A stretch of DNA of 64,000 nucleotides from Gordonia sp. PP30 (GTDB taxonomy: Bacteria; Actinomycetota; Actinomycetes; Mycobacteriales; Mycobacteriaceae), in the NCBI RefSeq assembly GCF_023100845.1, contig NZ_CP095864.1, forward strand, positions 558,001-622,000. Direction: 5' to 3'. Both the position numbers and the translations under genes were made by a program. Positions 36,901 to 50,181 of the stretch are shown in pieces; position 1 is the first letter of the stretch; the number at the start of each line of letters is the position of its first letter. A model generated the notes under the pieces. It was not told the DNA's origin. It did no database searches and worked only from the letters and a program-made list of their open reading frames with translations.

Positions 36901-38871
36901 ATGTCGACGTCGTCGCCACCCGTCACCTATGAGACAGACGCCAAATTCGAACGGCGGATGTCGCTGCAAGCCGCGATGTTCATCGGTATCGGCGGCCAGA
37001 TCGGCTCCGGCTGGCTGTTCGCGGCGCTCGCCGCCGCCGGCATCGCCGGCCCGTCGGCGGTGGTCTCCTGGATCATCGGCGGTCTGCTCACCATGATCAT
37101 CGCGCTGGCCTGGATGGAGGTCGGTACCGCGCTGCCGTTCAGCGGCGCGATCGTGCGCTACCCCTATCTCTCGCACGGCGGACTCTCCGGCTGGATCATG
37201 GGTCTGTCGTACTGGCTGGCCAATGTGTCGCTGCCGGCCATCGAGGCGATCGCCGCCATCACCTACGTCGGCGGCCTGTACCCGAAGCTGGGGCTGCTCA
37301 CCGAGTCCGACGGCATCTCGATGCTGTCGTGGCCGCGCGGCATCGTCGTGGGTCTGCCCCTGATGGTGCTGTTCCTGATGATCAACCTGTTCGGCGTCAA
37401 GCTCCTGTCCGAGGCCAACCGGTGGATCACCTGGTGGAAGATCATCGTTCCGTCGATCACCTTCATCATGCTGTTCTTCGTCTTCAACTCGAAGAACTAC
37501 ACCGACTACGGCTTCTTCGGGAACGGCGGCGGCAGCCACTCCGGCTTCTCCTCGACGCTGCAGGCGGTCGCGGTCTCCGGCATCGCCTTCGCGCTGATGG
37601 GCTTCCGCGGCGTCATCGACTTCGCCGGTGAGGTGCGTAACCCCAAACGCAACATCCCGATCGGCACGGTCGGCTGCGTGGTGATCCCGGTGCTCATCTA
37701 CATCGGCCTGCAGGTCGCGCTCATCGGCGCCATCGACTGGCACGACGCCGGCATCAACCCGGGCGACTGGGCCGCGCTGGAGAGCAGTTCGTGGGCCGAC
37801 GGTCCGCTGAACGCCGCCCTGAAGGCGTCCGGCTACGCTCTGCTCGGCGCGTTCGTGTCGGTCCTGCTGCTCGACGCGATCATCTCGCCCGGCGCCGCGG
37901 GCTACCTCTACCTCGGTGGCGGTGCCCGCGTCGGCTACGGCCTGGCGATCAACCGCTTCTTCCCGCGCGCCCTCACCAAGATGAACAAGCACGGTGTGCC
38001 GGCCGCGTCGGCGATCGTCGCGTTCATCGTCGGCTGCCTGTTCTTCGCGCCCGCGCCCAGCTGGTACCGCCTGGTCGGCTTCATCTCCTCGGCGCTGGTG
38101 CTGAGCACGATGGCCGCGTCGGTGGCGCTGATGGTGATGCGCCGCACCGCGCCCGACCTGGTCCGGCCGTACCGCCTGCCCGCCGCGCGGCTGCTGGCAC
38201 CGGCCGGGTTCGCGGCGGCGTCGTTGATCATCTACTGGTGCGGTTTCGTGACGCTGGTGAACCTGAACACGATCCTGCTCGGTGCGCTCAGCGTCTACGC
38301 GGTCACCTTCTCCACGTACAACGGCTGGGTCAAGCGGGGGCCCGCGACGCTGCTCGCGACGCTCTTCCTGATCGGCTGGATCTGGGTCGCCGCCCGCAGC
38401 AAGTACGTGCTGGCGGTACCGAGCATGACCACCGACAAGTCGACCATGTTCTGGTACCTCGGCGGGGCGATCGCGCTGTGTGTCGTCTTCCTCGCCGTGC
38501 TGCGGTTCCTGACCAGCGACGACGGCCTGCCGCACCTGCGTGGCGGCTACTGGCTGGTGTTCCTGCTGCTCGGTCAGGTGGTGATCGCCGGGATCGGGTC
38601 GTACGGGCCGCTGGAGAAGCCGCTGCTGGCCTTCCCCTGGGACGTGCTCGTCTCGATCGCGATCTCGCTCATCGCGTACGGCTGGGCGCTGCGCAGCGGG
38701 TTCGCGGTTCCCGAGATGAAGATGCTGGAAGCCGAGTCGGTGGCCGCCAAGCAGCTGGAGGATGCCGGTGACGCGGCGGGCGCCGAAGAGCTGCGCGCCG
38801 AGATCGCCGACACCGCCGTGATGGGCGTCGACCATCCCGACGCCCACCGAGAGAAAGAAGTGGAACTGTGA
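36901..38871 (+). CDS. APC-family amino-acid permease
   Basis: 656 residues. The N-terminal helix motif FIGIGGQIGSGWLF near residue 28 is the substrate-binding GSG of APC transporters. About 12-14 membrane helices and a charged C-terminal tail of about 60 residues follow. It imports amino acids or related amines across the inner membrane. GGAGG lies 5 bases before ATG 36901. The stop overlaps the next GTG (GTGA), so it is coupled to an SDR. Confidence 0.9.
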   Translation: MSTSSPPVTYETDAKFERRMSLQAAMFIGIGGQIGSGWLFAALAAAGIAGPSAVVSWIIGGLLTMIIALAWMEVGTALPFSGAIVRYPYLSHGGLSGWIMGLSYWLANVSLPAIEAIAAITYVGGLYPKLGLLTESDGISMLSWPRGIVVGLPLMVLFLMINLFGVKLLSEANRWITWWKIIVPSITFIMLFFVFNSKNYTDYGFFGNGGGSHSGFSSTLQAVAVSGIAFALMGFRGVIDFAGEVRNPKRNIPIGTVGCVVIPVLIYIGLQVALIGAIDWHDAGINPGDWAALESSSWADGPLNAALKASGYALLGAFVSVLLLDAIISPGAAGYLYLGGGARVGYGLAINRFFPRALTKMNKHGVPAASAIVAFIVGCLFFAPAPSWYRLVGFISSALVLSTMAASVALMVMRRTAPDLVRPYRLPAARLLAPAGFAAASLIIYWCGFVTLVNLNTILLGALSVYAVTFSTYNGWVKRGPATLLATLFLIGWIWVAARSKYVLAVPSMTTDKSTMFWYLGGAIALCVVFLAVLRFLTSDDGLPHLRGGYWLVFLLLGQVVIAGIGSYGPLEKPLLAFPWDVLVSIAISLIAYGWALRSGFAVPEMKMLEAESVAAKQLEDAGDAAGAEELRAEIADTAVMGVDHPDAHREKEVEL

Positions 38872-39569
38872 ACACCGCCATCGTGACCGGCGCCGCCAGC
38901 GGCATGGGCCGCGCCGCCGCCGAACTGCTGACCGACGCCGGATGGCAGGTCCTGGCCCTCGACCGGGTGGCCACCGAATACGCCACCGAGACCGGGACGG
39001 TCCGCACGGTAGCCGTCGACGTCACCGATCGCGCGGCCATCGGCCAGGCCATCGACAGCCACCTCGCCGCCGGCGGGGCCCCGGTGTCGCTGGTCGCCAA
39101 CATCGCCGGCGTCTACCCGCCGACCACCCTCGACACCTTCGACGAGGCCACCTACCGCCTCGTGTTCGACGTCAACGTCCTCGGCACGCTGAACGTGACC
39201 GCCGAGGCCGTCGCCCGCATGTCCGACGGCGGGGCGGTGGTGAACTTCGCGTCGGTCGACGCCTTCACCGTGTCGCCGGGCCAGCTGCTCTACTGCGCGT
39301 CGAAGGCGGCGGTGGTGATGCTGACCAAGTCGCTCGCGCTGGAACTCGCGCCGAAGGGCATCCGGGTCAACGCGATCGCGCCCGGCTGGGTCGCGACTCC
39401 GGGCAACGCCGCCACCGGTCGCATGGAGGAGGCGGCGGCCGGCATCCCGATCGGCCGCGTCGCGCAGCCCTCGGAGATCGCCCGCTGGGTGCAGATCCTC
39501 GGCTCGAGCGACGCCGGCTTCATGACCGGCGAGACCGTCGTGCTGTCCGGCGGCGACGTCATCCGCTGA
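38868..39569 (+). CDS. Short-chain dehydrogenase/reductase
   Basis: 233 residues from GTG 38868. TGAASGMG motif near residue 8, NIAG near 76, YCASK near 142 (Tyr and Lys of the active site). It is translationally coupled to the permease, so its substrate may be an imported compound or its breakdown product (inference). Confidence 0.87.
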   Translation: MNTAIVTGAASGMGRAAAELLTDAGWQVLALDRVATEYATETGTVRTVAVDVTDRAAIGQAIDSHLAAGGAPVSLVANIAGVYPPTTLDTFDEATYRLVFDVNVLGTLNVTAEAVARMSDGGAVVNFASVDAFTVSPGQLLYCASKAAVVMLTKSLALELAPKGIRVNAIAPGWVATPGNAATGRMEEAAAGIPIGRVAQPSEIARWVQILGSSDAGFMTGETVVLSGGDVIR

Positions 39570-39577
39570 CACGCGCA

Positions 39578-39604
39578 GCGGCCGGCGGATCGGCCGCCGG
39601 CCGC
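39578..39604. terminator. Bidirectional hairpin terminator
   Basis: 11-bp arms (39578-39588 with 39594-39604; core CGGCCGGCGG) and a 5-base loop, between the converging SDR and metallophosphoesterase genes. Confidence 0.7.
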
Positions 39605-39609
39605 CGCGG

Positions 39610-41310
39610 TCAGCGCAGCGGGTGCGCGAGCAGCAGCTCGCAGTTGCGGTCGGCCACCTTGCCGAGCAGGTCGTCGTCGCGATGCAGGTCGTTGTAGCTG
39701 AGTTCGCGGTAGAGGCTGGCCAGTCCGGTCGCCGAGAGGTCGTCCTCGTCGGCGGTGTACGGGCTGTCCGCCTCGATCAGCGGCGTGAAGATGCTGAGCG
39801 TGCCGTCGCGGTTGTCGGCCACCTCGATGATCCGCGCGAGCTGCGGGAAGTCGATGTGGCTGGCCGTGTTGATCTCCCAGAAGCTGTGCTCCGGGGTGCT
39901 GCCACGGTGCGCGATCATCTCGTTGCAGTGAGTGTGGCCGTTGACCCAGGCGATTACGTTCCGGTGCCGGGCGAGCATGGCCACCAGGTCGTCGCCCAGG
40001 TACTGGTTCTCGCCGGGCGTCTCCGGATTGGGCAGCTTCGCGGTCATCGTCTTCGACGTGTGATGGCTGAAGACCAGGATCAGCTCGTCGTGGTGGGCGG
40101 CGATGGTGCGCTCGATCCACCGCAGCTGCTTCTCGCCCATCGAGCCGTCGGCGATGCCGAGGCTGTTGGTGGTGTTCATCGCGATACCGCGCATGCCCGG
40201 CGCGATCGGGAAGGTGTACCAGGTCGGGCCGTCCGGGTCGGCGAAGCCGTGCCCCACCGGGCCCGGACCGCGCGCACCCGGCTCGAAGTGCCGCCGGACG
40301 AATTCCCGTGCGGTGTACGGACGGCGCCGAGCGTCCGGTGTCACCGGGAACGACGGCCCGGTGACGCGCAGCTGGGACAGCAGCGGGCCGAGTGCCGCCG
40401 GGTTCGACGCCATCGCGTCGGCGATCTGCGAGACGGCCGGATCGGTGCCGGGCAGGTCGAACTTGACCGCCGACATGTACATCCCGTCGAGGATCCCGTT
40501 CGGCACGGTGCCGAGGAACTGGTCGTCGTGGTTGCCGAAGACCGCGTACCAGGGCGTCGTGAGCCCGGGGCTGCGGTGCGTGCGCATCGCCGCGCGCAGG
40601 AAGCCGGGGATCTGCTCGAAGCCGCGGTCTTTGTAGATGTCGCGTGACGCGAGTTCGGGTCGCCAGTACAGCTGTGAGCCGAGTGCCTGCACGCCCTCGA
40701 AGCGGTTCTTCGCGCCGGTGTTCGGGGTGATGTCGCCGCCGGAGAGCAGGCGCAGGAACCAGGTGAGTTCGATGTGCTCGTGGTTGTCGGTGTTGTCGCC
40801 GGTGCTGATCACGCAGTCGAACCGCCGGCCGGTGAACGGCCCGCCCGGCAGCGCGTTGATGCGCTTGATCAGCGCGACGGCGCCCTGCGTGCCGAGCGCT
40901 TCTTGCGGGCGGTACGCCGGACCCTGGATCGGGTGCACGTACTCGAACCGTGCCGGACTCTGCACGTCGGTGATGTGGATGTCGGTCATCTGCACGAACG
41001 ACGCGAGGCCGCTCCGCTTGCCCTCCCGGCCGGCGTGCGCGGTGGCCAGTTCCTGGCGGACCACCAGGGGCCAGCCCGCGCCCCGGGTGAGTTTGCGGTA
41101 TCCGCCCTTGCGCGTGCGGCCCGGCACGGCGACCTGCGCGAGGGTCGTGCCGGCGACCTGTGCGCCGCCCAGCGCGCCCGGTTCGGCGTGCGCCAGGCCC
41201 CCGGCCGCCGAGCCCGCGGCCAGCGCGGCCGCACCGGCGGCGCCCGCCACCAGGAAGTCGCGTCGGGAGATGCCGGGGCGCGCGGCGGGAACGTGAGATG
41301 AATCGGACAT
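39610..41310 (-). CDS. Tat-exported metallophosphoesterase (TIGR03767-like)
   Basis: 566 residues from ATG 41310. A twin-arginine signal SRRDFLVAG near residue 16 with an Ala-rich core indicates export in folded form. Calcineurin-type metal motifs in order: DIHITD, GDNTD, GNHDD, FSHH and NGHTHCN. Hydrolyses phosphomono- or diesters outside the membrane; substrate unknown. It resembles the actinobacterial TIGR03767 group. Monocistronic and convergent with the SDR. Confidence 0.88.
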   Translation of the reverse strand: MSDSSHVPAARPGISRRDFLVAGAAGAAALAAGSAAGGLAHAEPGALGGAQVAGTTLAQVAVPGRTRKGGYRKLTRGAGWPLVVRQELATAHAGREGKRSGLASFVQMTDIHITDVQSPARFEYVHPIQGPAYRPQEALGTQGAVALIKRINALPGGPFTGRRFDCVISTGDNTDNHEHIELTWFLRLLSGGDITPNTGAKNRFEGVQALGSQLYWRPELASRDIYKDRGFEQIPGFLRAAMRTHRSPGLTTPWYAVFGNHDDQFLGTVPNGILDGMYMSAVKFDLPGTDPAVSQIADAMASNPAALGPLLSQLRVTGPSFPVTPDARRRPYTAREFVRRHFEPGARGPGPVGHGFADPDGPTWYTFPIAPGMRGIAMNTTNSLGIADGSMGEKQLRWIERTIAAHHDELILVFSHHTSKTMTAKLPNPETPGENQYLGDDLVAMLARHRNVIAWVNGHTHCNEMIAHRGSTPEHSFWEINTASHIDFPQLARIIEVADNRDGTLSIFTPLIEADSPYTADEDDLSATGLASLYRELSYNDLHRDDDLLGKVADRNCELLLAHPLR

Positions 41311-41437
41311 GAATGGAACTGTAACGGGCGTCACCACCTTTGGATACAGGGGTGTATCGGCGGCGGGTGCGGCGGTTCCCGTTCGCCGTGCACAAAACTC
41401 TTTCGGTGAGTGTGCGTCGCATGGCAGAATCGTCGTC

Positions 41438-41473
41438 GTGATGAAGCGCTGTCAGGAGTGTTGTCAGAGCTAG
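41438..41473 (+). CDS. Cysteine-rich leaderless leader peptide (11 residues)
   Basis: GTG 41438 starts an 11-residue frame, V/M-M-K-R-C-Q-E-C-C-Q-S, ending at TAG 41471-41473, with three cysteines in five positions. CAGAAT at 41425-41430 lies 7 bases before the GTG, the spacing of a -10 box in a leaderless transcript. It lies 63 bases before a rhodanese-like gene. In mycobacteria, leaderless polycysteine short ORFs act as cysteine-responsive attenuators; this is a strong candidate of the same kind. Confidence 0.7.
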   Translation: MMKRCQECCQS

Positions 41474-41536
41474 CCGCGTTCGCGGCCGGCTCCCACTCGC
41501 TGACCCTCCCTCTCTCACCCCCTGAGGACTCTTCCG

Positions 41537-41959
41537 ATGACTCTCGCCATCGACGTTCCCGTCACCACTTCCGTCGCCCCGCTCGCCGTACCGCCCGCAC
41601 CGCTCTCGGTGCAGGTCGAGCAGTATCGCTCCGCGCTCGACGCGGGCATCCGCGTCGTCGATCTACGGCCCGCCGAATCGCGCCGGACGCACGGCGCACT
41701 GCTCGGCGCCCTCGCCCTCGACCTCTCCGAGGCCCTCGCGCTCCTCACGCCGGGGACGCCGTCGTCGCTGCGCTCGGCGTCGTACGACGCCCAGTGGCTC
41801 CTGGTCACCGATGACGGCTACGACGCCGAATTCCTGGCCTGGCACCTCCAGGCGCGCGGCATCCGCGGAGCCCGCTTCCTGGTCGGTGGCCACCGCGCCC
41901 TGCGGGACGCCGGTATCGGCGGCACCGACACCTCCGACGCCCACCGCTTCTTCTCGTGA
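41537..41959 (+). CDS. Rhodanese-like protein lacking the catalytic cysteine
   Basis: 140 residues with a rhodanese-like outline: VVDLRP near residue 40, a central LLVTDDGYDAEFLAWHLQARG loop, and the GGHRAL C-terminal element. Where active sulfurtransferases have a Cys, this has Asp/Gly, and the protein contains no cysteine at all. GAGGA at 41524-41528 precedes the ATG. Related actinobacterial genes accompany cysteine dioxygenase in sulfur metabolism; here only this gene follows the leader peptide. Confidence 0.7.
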   Translation: MTLAIDVPVTTSVAPLAVPPAPLSVQVEQYRSALDAGIRVVDLRPAESRRTHGALLGALALDLSEALALLTPGTPSSLRSASYDAQWLLVTDDGYDAEFLAWHLQARGIRGARFLVGGHRALRDAGIGGTDTSDAHRFFS

Positions 41960-42640
41960 CCGGCCCTCGGGTTCTTGTGACCGGCGCTCGGGTGGTTGAG
42001 CTTGCCGAGGGCGTCCACGTCGCCGGTCGGGTCGCTCCGCCGGTCACTCCCCGGGAACGTCGCCACGCTGGCCCTTCGCCTCACTGGTCGGTCGGCCCTG
42101 CTGATTGAGTCGTCGAAACCTGCGCCTCACCGGTCGACGAGCTCCGCTGGTTGACGCTCTGCCGGTTGATCGGTTTCGCGGGTCGAGCTTGTCGTGCCTT
42201 GCTATGTCGATGGGGTCGTCCGGTGGTTGGGCTTGTCGAGACTCGCGCTTCGCCGGTCGACCCTCTCTGTCGGTTGGCCTTATCGCTCTCGCTGCGTCGG
42301 CTGATCGGCTTCGCCGGTTGAGCCTGTCGAAGCCGTCCACCTCGTCGGTCAGGTCGTTCCGCTGGTGGAGCCTGCCGAGGACCGCGCTCTGCGGACGGGA
42401 TCACTTCGCTGGTGGAGCCTGTTTAGACGCGTTCTGCCAATGAGGTCGTTCCGTCGGTCGAGCTTGTCGAGGCTTCCGCCTCGCTGGTCGATCGGCTCCG
42501 GAGATGTGGCTCGCCGAGACGTTCGCCTGGCCGGCGGGGTCGCTCCGCTGGTCGAGCCGTCGAAAGCTCCGCCTCGCCGGATGGCCGACTCCGCCGGCTG
42601 AGCTCGTCGAAACCCCTCCTCGCCCAATTCGACCGCGGAC
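41956..42640. repeat. Mosaic of degenerate dispersed repeats between rhodanese-like gene and lysS
   Basis: No gene here. The stretch is built from variants of GGTTGAGCCTGTCGAAG (for example 41994-42009, 42316-42332, 42456-42472) and of CTCCGCTGGTCGA, mostly in one orientation. Short reading frames through it are artefacts of the repeats. Related units occur at 63663-63800, and one-sided forms in fadD3. Confidence 0.7.
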
Positions 42641-42666
42641 CAGGGGCGCGCCTAACCTGTTACCTC

Positions 42667-44193
42667 GTGAGTGACCAGGCGCCCCAGACCGACGACCAGA
42701 CCCCCGAGCAGCTGCGCATCCGCCGCGAGAAGCGCGAGCGGATCCTCGGTGAGGGTCGCGAGGCGTACCCGGTCGGTGTCGCCCGCACCCACTCGCTCGC
42801 CGAGCTGCGTGCCGAGTTCGGTCACCTGGAAGCCGGCACCGAGACCGACGTCGAGGCGGGGGTCGCGGGGCGCGTGATCTTCCTGCGCAACAAGGGCAAG
42901 CTCTGCTTCGCCACGCTGCAGGAGGGGGACGGTACCCAGCTGCAGGCGATGGTCAGCTTCAACGGGGTGGGCGAGGAATCCCTGGCGCGATGGAAGGCGG
43001 ACGTCGATCTCGGCGACATCGTCTTCGTGCACGGCCGGGTGATCAGTTCGCGCACCGGTGAGCTGTCGATCATGGCCGATGCGTGGGAGATGGCGTCGAA
43101 GGCGCTGCGCCCGCTGCCGGTCGCGCACAAGGAGATGAACGAGGAGTCTCGCGTACGGCAGCGCTACGTGGATCTCATCGTGCGGCCGGAGGCTCGCGAG
43201 ATCGCGCGGACCCGCGTGACGGTGATGGCCCAGCTGCGGGCGTTCATGGCCGGTCGCGGCTTCCTCGAGGTCGAGACCCCGATGCTGCAGACGCTGCACG
43301 GCGGTGCCGCCGCGCGCCCGTTCGTCACCCACTCGAACGCCTTCGACATGGACCTGTACCTGCGCATCGCGCCCGAGCTGTTCCTCAAGCGGTGCGTGGT
43401 GGGCGGCCTGGAGAAGGTCTTCGAGGTCAACCGGAACTTCCGCAACGAGGGCGCCGACTCCACCCACTCGCCCGAATTCGCGATGATGGAGACCTATCAG
43501 GCGTACGGCGACTACAACGACTCCGCGACGATGATCCGCGAACTGGTGCAGTCGGTCGCGCAGGGCGCGCTCGGCACCCTCACTCCGACGATGCCGGACG
43601 GATCCACCTACGACCTCTCCGGGGACTGGATGAGCGTCGAGATGTACCCATCGCTGTCCGAGGCGCTCGGCCGCGAGGTGATCCCGCAGGCCGACGGTCG
43701 GGGCACCACGGTCGACGAACTCCTCGGCATCGCCGCCGAAGTCGGCCTCGAGGTCCCCAAGGACAAGGGCTACGGCCACGGGAAGCTCGTCGAGGAGCTG
43801 TGGGAGCACATGGTGGGCCGGCACTTGGACCAGCCGGTCTTCGTGCGGGACTTCCCGGTCGAGACCTCGCCGCTGGTCCGCGCGCATCGCACGGTGCCAG
43901 GTGTGGTCGAGAAGTGGGACCTCTACGTCCGCGGCTTCGAGCTCGCCACCGGCTACTCGGAGCTGGTCGACCCGGTGATCCAGCGCGAACGCTTCGTCGA
44001 CCAGGCGCGGCTCGCCGCGGCCGGCGATGACGAGGCCATGGTGCTCGATGAGGAGTTCCTCACCGCCATGGAGTACGCAATGCCGCCGACTACCGGCACG
44101 GGCATGGGCATCGACCGCCTGCTGATGGCGCTCACCGGTCTCGGGATTCGGGAGACGGTGCTCTTCCCGCTCGTGAAGCCGCGGCAGGACTGA
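42667..44193 (+). CDS. lysS: Lysyl-tRNA synthetase, class II
   Basis: 508 residues. N-terminal OB-fold anticodon-binding domain (about 60-170), class II motif 2 [20 protein letters not shown] near 257, motif 3 [13 protein letters not shown] near 478. Charges tRNA-Lys. TAACCT at 42653-42658 lies 8 bases before GTG 42667, suggesting a leaderless transcript. In mycobacteria lysS is followed by lsr2 and clpC; here an rRNA operon follows. Confidence 0.97.
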   Translation: MSDQAPQTDDQTPEQLRIRREKRERILGEGREAYPVGVARTHSLAELRAEFGHLEAGTETDVEAGVAGRVIFLRNKGKLCFATLQEGDGTQLQAMVSFNGVGEESLARWKADVDLGDIVFVHGRVISSRTGELSIMADAWEMASKALRPLPVAHKEMNEESRVRQRYVDLIVRPEAREIARTRVTVMAQLRAFMAGRGFLEVETPMLQTLHGGAAARPFVTHSNAFDMDLYLRIAPELFLKRCVVGGLEKVFEVNRNFRNEGADSTHSPEFAMMETYQAYGDYNDSATMIRELVQSVAQGALGTLTPTMPDGSTYDLSGDWMSVEMYPSLSEALGREVIPQADGRGTTVDELLGIAAEVGLEVPKDKGYGHGKLVEELWEHMVGRHLDQPVFVRDFPVETSPLVRAHRTVPGVVEKWDLYVRGFELATGYSELVDPVIQRERFVDQARLAAAGDDEAMVLDEEFLTAMEYAMPPTTGTGMGIDRLLMALTGLGIRETVLFPLVKPRQD

Positions 44194-44242
44194 CTCCGCG
44201 GTCGTCGACGACACCGGCCGGAAAGCTTCCTGACCAGCCGAT

Positions 44243-44271
44243 TTGTGATCGACGAAATGAGTGTGTAACTT
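44243..44271 (+). promoter_or_regulatory. Candidate rRNA operon promoter
   Basis: TTGTGA (44243-44248), 17-base spacer, TAACTT (44266-44271), about 290 bases before the 16S gene and 50 bases after lysS. The 370 bases between lysS and 16S hold no gene: this promoter candidate, the conserved leader element (44408-44435), and T-rich leader. Confidence 0.5.
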
Positions 44272-44407
44272 AATCCAAGTCGTCAGCGAGACGGGCCGGA
44301 GCGATTCGGACCGAGACACTGATCGGCCGTCCGCCACCTGCTAGCGCCGGTGGCAAACTCTGCTCATTGAAGTTCGCGCAGGCCTGTGGTTTGTGTGGTG
44401 TTGGTGG

Positions 44408-44435
44408 GTGTGTGTTTTTTGAGAACTCGATAGTG
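44408..44435 (+). promoter_or_regulatory. rRNA leader element repeated in the 16S-23S spacer
   Basis: GTGTGTG-TTTTTTGAGAAC-TCGATAGTG closely resembles the spacer element at 46371-46398 (TTGTTTGAGAAG...ATAGTG). Mycobacterial rrn leaders carry such antitermination/processing elements. Further on, TTTCTTGTG (44446-44454) can pair with CACAAGAAA (46158-46166) downstream of 16S, a possible 16S processing stem. Confidence 0.55.
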
Positions 44436-44563
44436 TGTGATGGATTTTCTTGTGCCAGTGATTGTCTGGCATGGAGGGAGTTTGTCATTGACAAGACGAA
44501 TTTTTTGCCAGTCAATTTCTTATTTTTTTGGATTATTTTTTGGTCAGGTCTTTTCTCTGATTT

Positions 44564-49738
<5,175 letters not shown>

Positions 49739-49832
49739 CAACACCCAAACACCAAATGTTTGATGTGACCGCATCCACTATGTACTTCTGAAACAACACA
49801 CGGCAGTAATGTTGTGTGACAGTTTCATATTG

Positions 49833-49950
49833 TTACGGCGGCTATAGCGGAGGGGAAACGCCCGGCTCCATTCCGAACCCGGAAGCTAAGCCCTCCAGCG
49901 CCGATGGTACTGCACTTTAGTCAGTGTGGGAGAGTAGGACACCGCCGAAC
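49833..49950 (+). rRNA. rrf: 5S ribosomal RNA
   Basis: 118 bases. Helix I is CGGCGG (49836-49841) with CCGCCG (49942-49947). The loop segments CCCGGCTCCATTCCGAACCCGG and AAGCTAAGCCCTCCAGCGCC are typical of actinobacterial 5S. Confidence 0.95.
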
Positions 49951-49960
49951 ACAACCTCAA

Positions 49961-49998
49961 GGGAAGGCCCCGAACCAGTCATGGTTCGGGGCCTTCCC
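49961..49998 (+). terminator. rRNA operon terminator
   Basis: Perfect 17-bp stem (49961-49977 with 49982-49998; arm begins GGGAAGGCCCCG) with a 4-base loop, 10 bases after the 5S gene. The following 175 bases to the insertion sequence hold only a dispersed-repeat copy. Confidence 0.9.
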
Positions 49999-50122
49999 GC
50001 ATCCCCGGGCCAACAACCACACCAGCCACCCACGACAGACGCCCTCCGGCCGCGGTGTCGTCGCCTTCGCTCCGCCACACACGCCCAGGAACCACGAAGT
50101 CCAGACCACACCGCCGGCAGCC

Positions 50123-50152
50123 GAACCCGCACGATGGTCGAGCGAAGTCGAG
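50123..50152 (+). repeat. Dispersed GAACCCGC...AGTCGAG repeat
   Basis: Unit GAACCCGC-ACGATGGTC-GAGCGAAGTCGAG. Variants occur at 51651-51680, 51700-51728 and 51836-51868, all in the spacer now split by the insertion sequence at 50182. Confidence 0.6.
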
Positions 50153-50181
50153 GCCATGTCGTCAGCTGGCGCTCCTATGAC

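Noticed and set aside
44488..44493. TTGACA as an rRNA promoter close to 16S
   Set aside because: It lies downstream of the conserved leader element, forms a small palindrome TTGTC-ATT-GACAA, and has no good -10 at the right distance.
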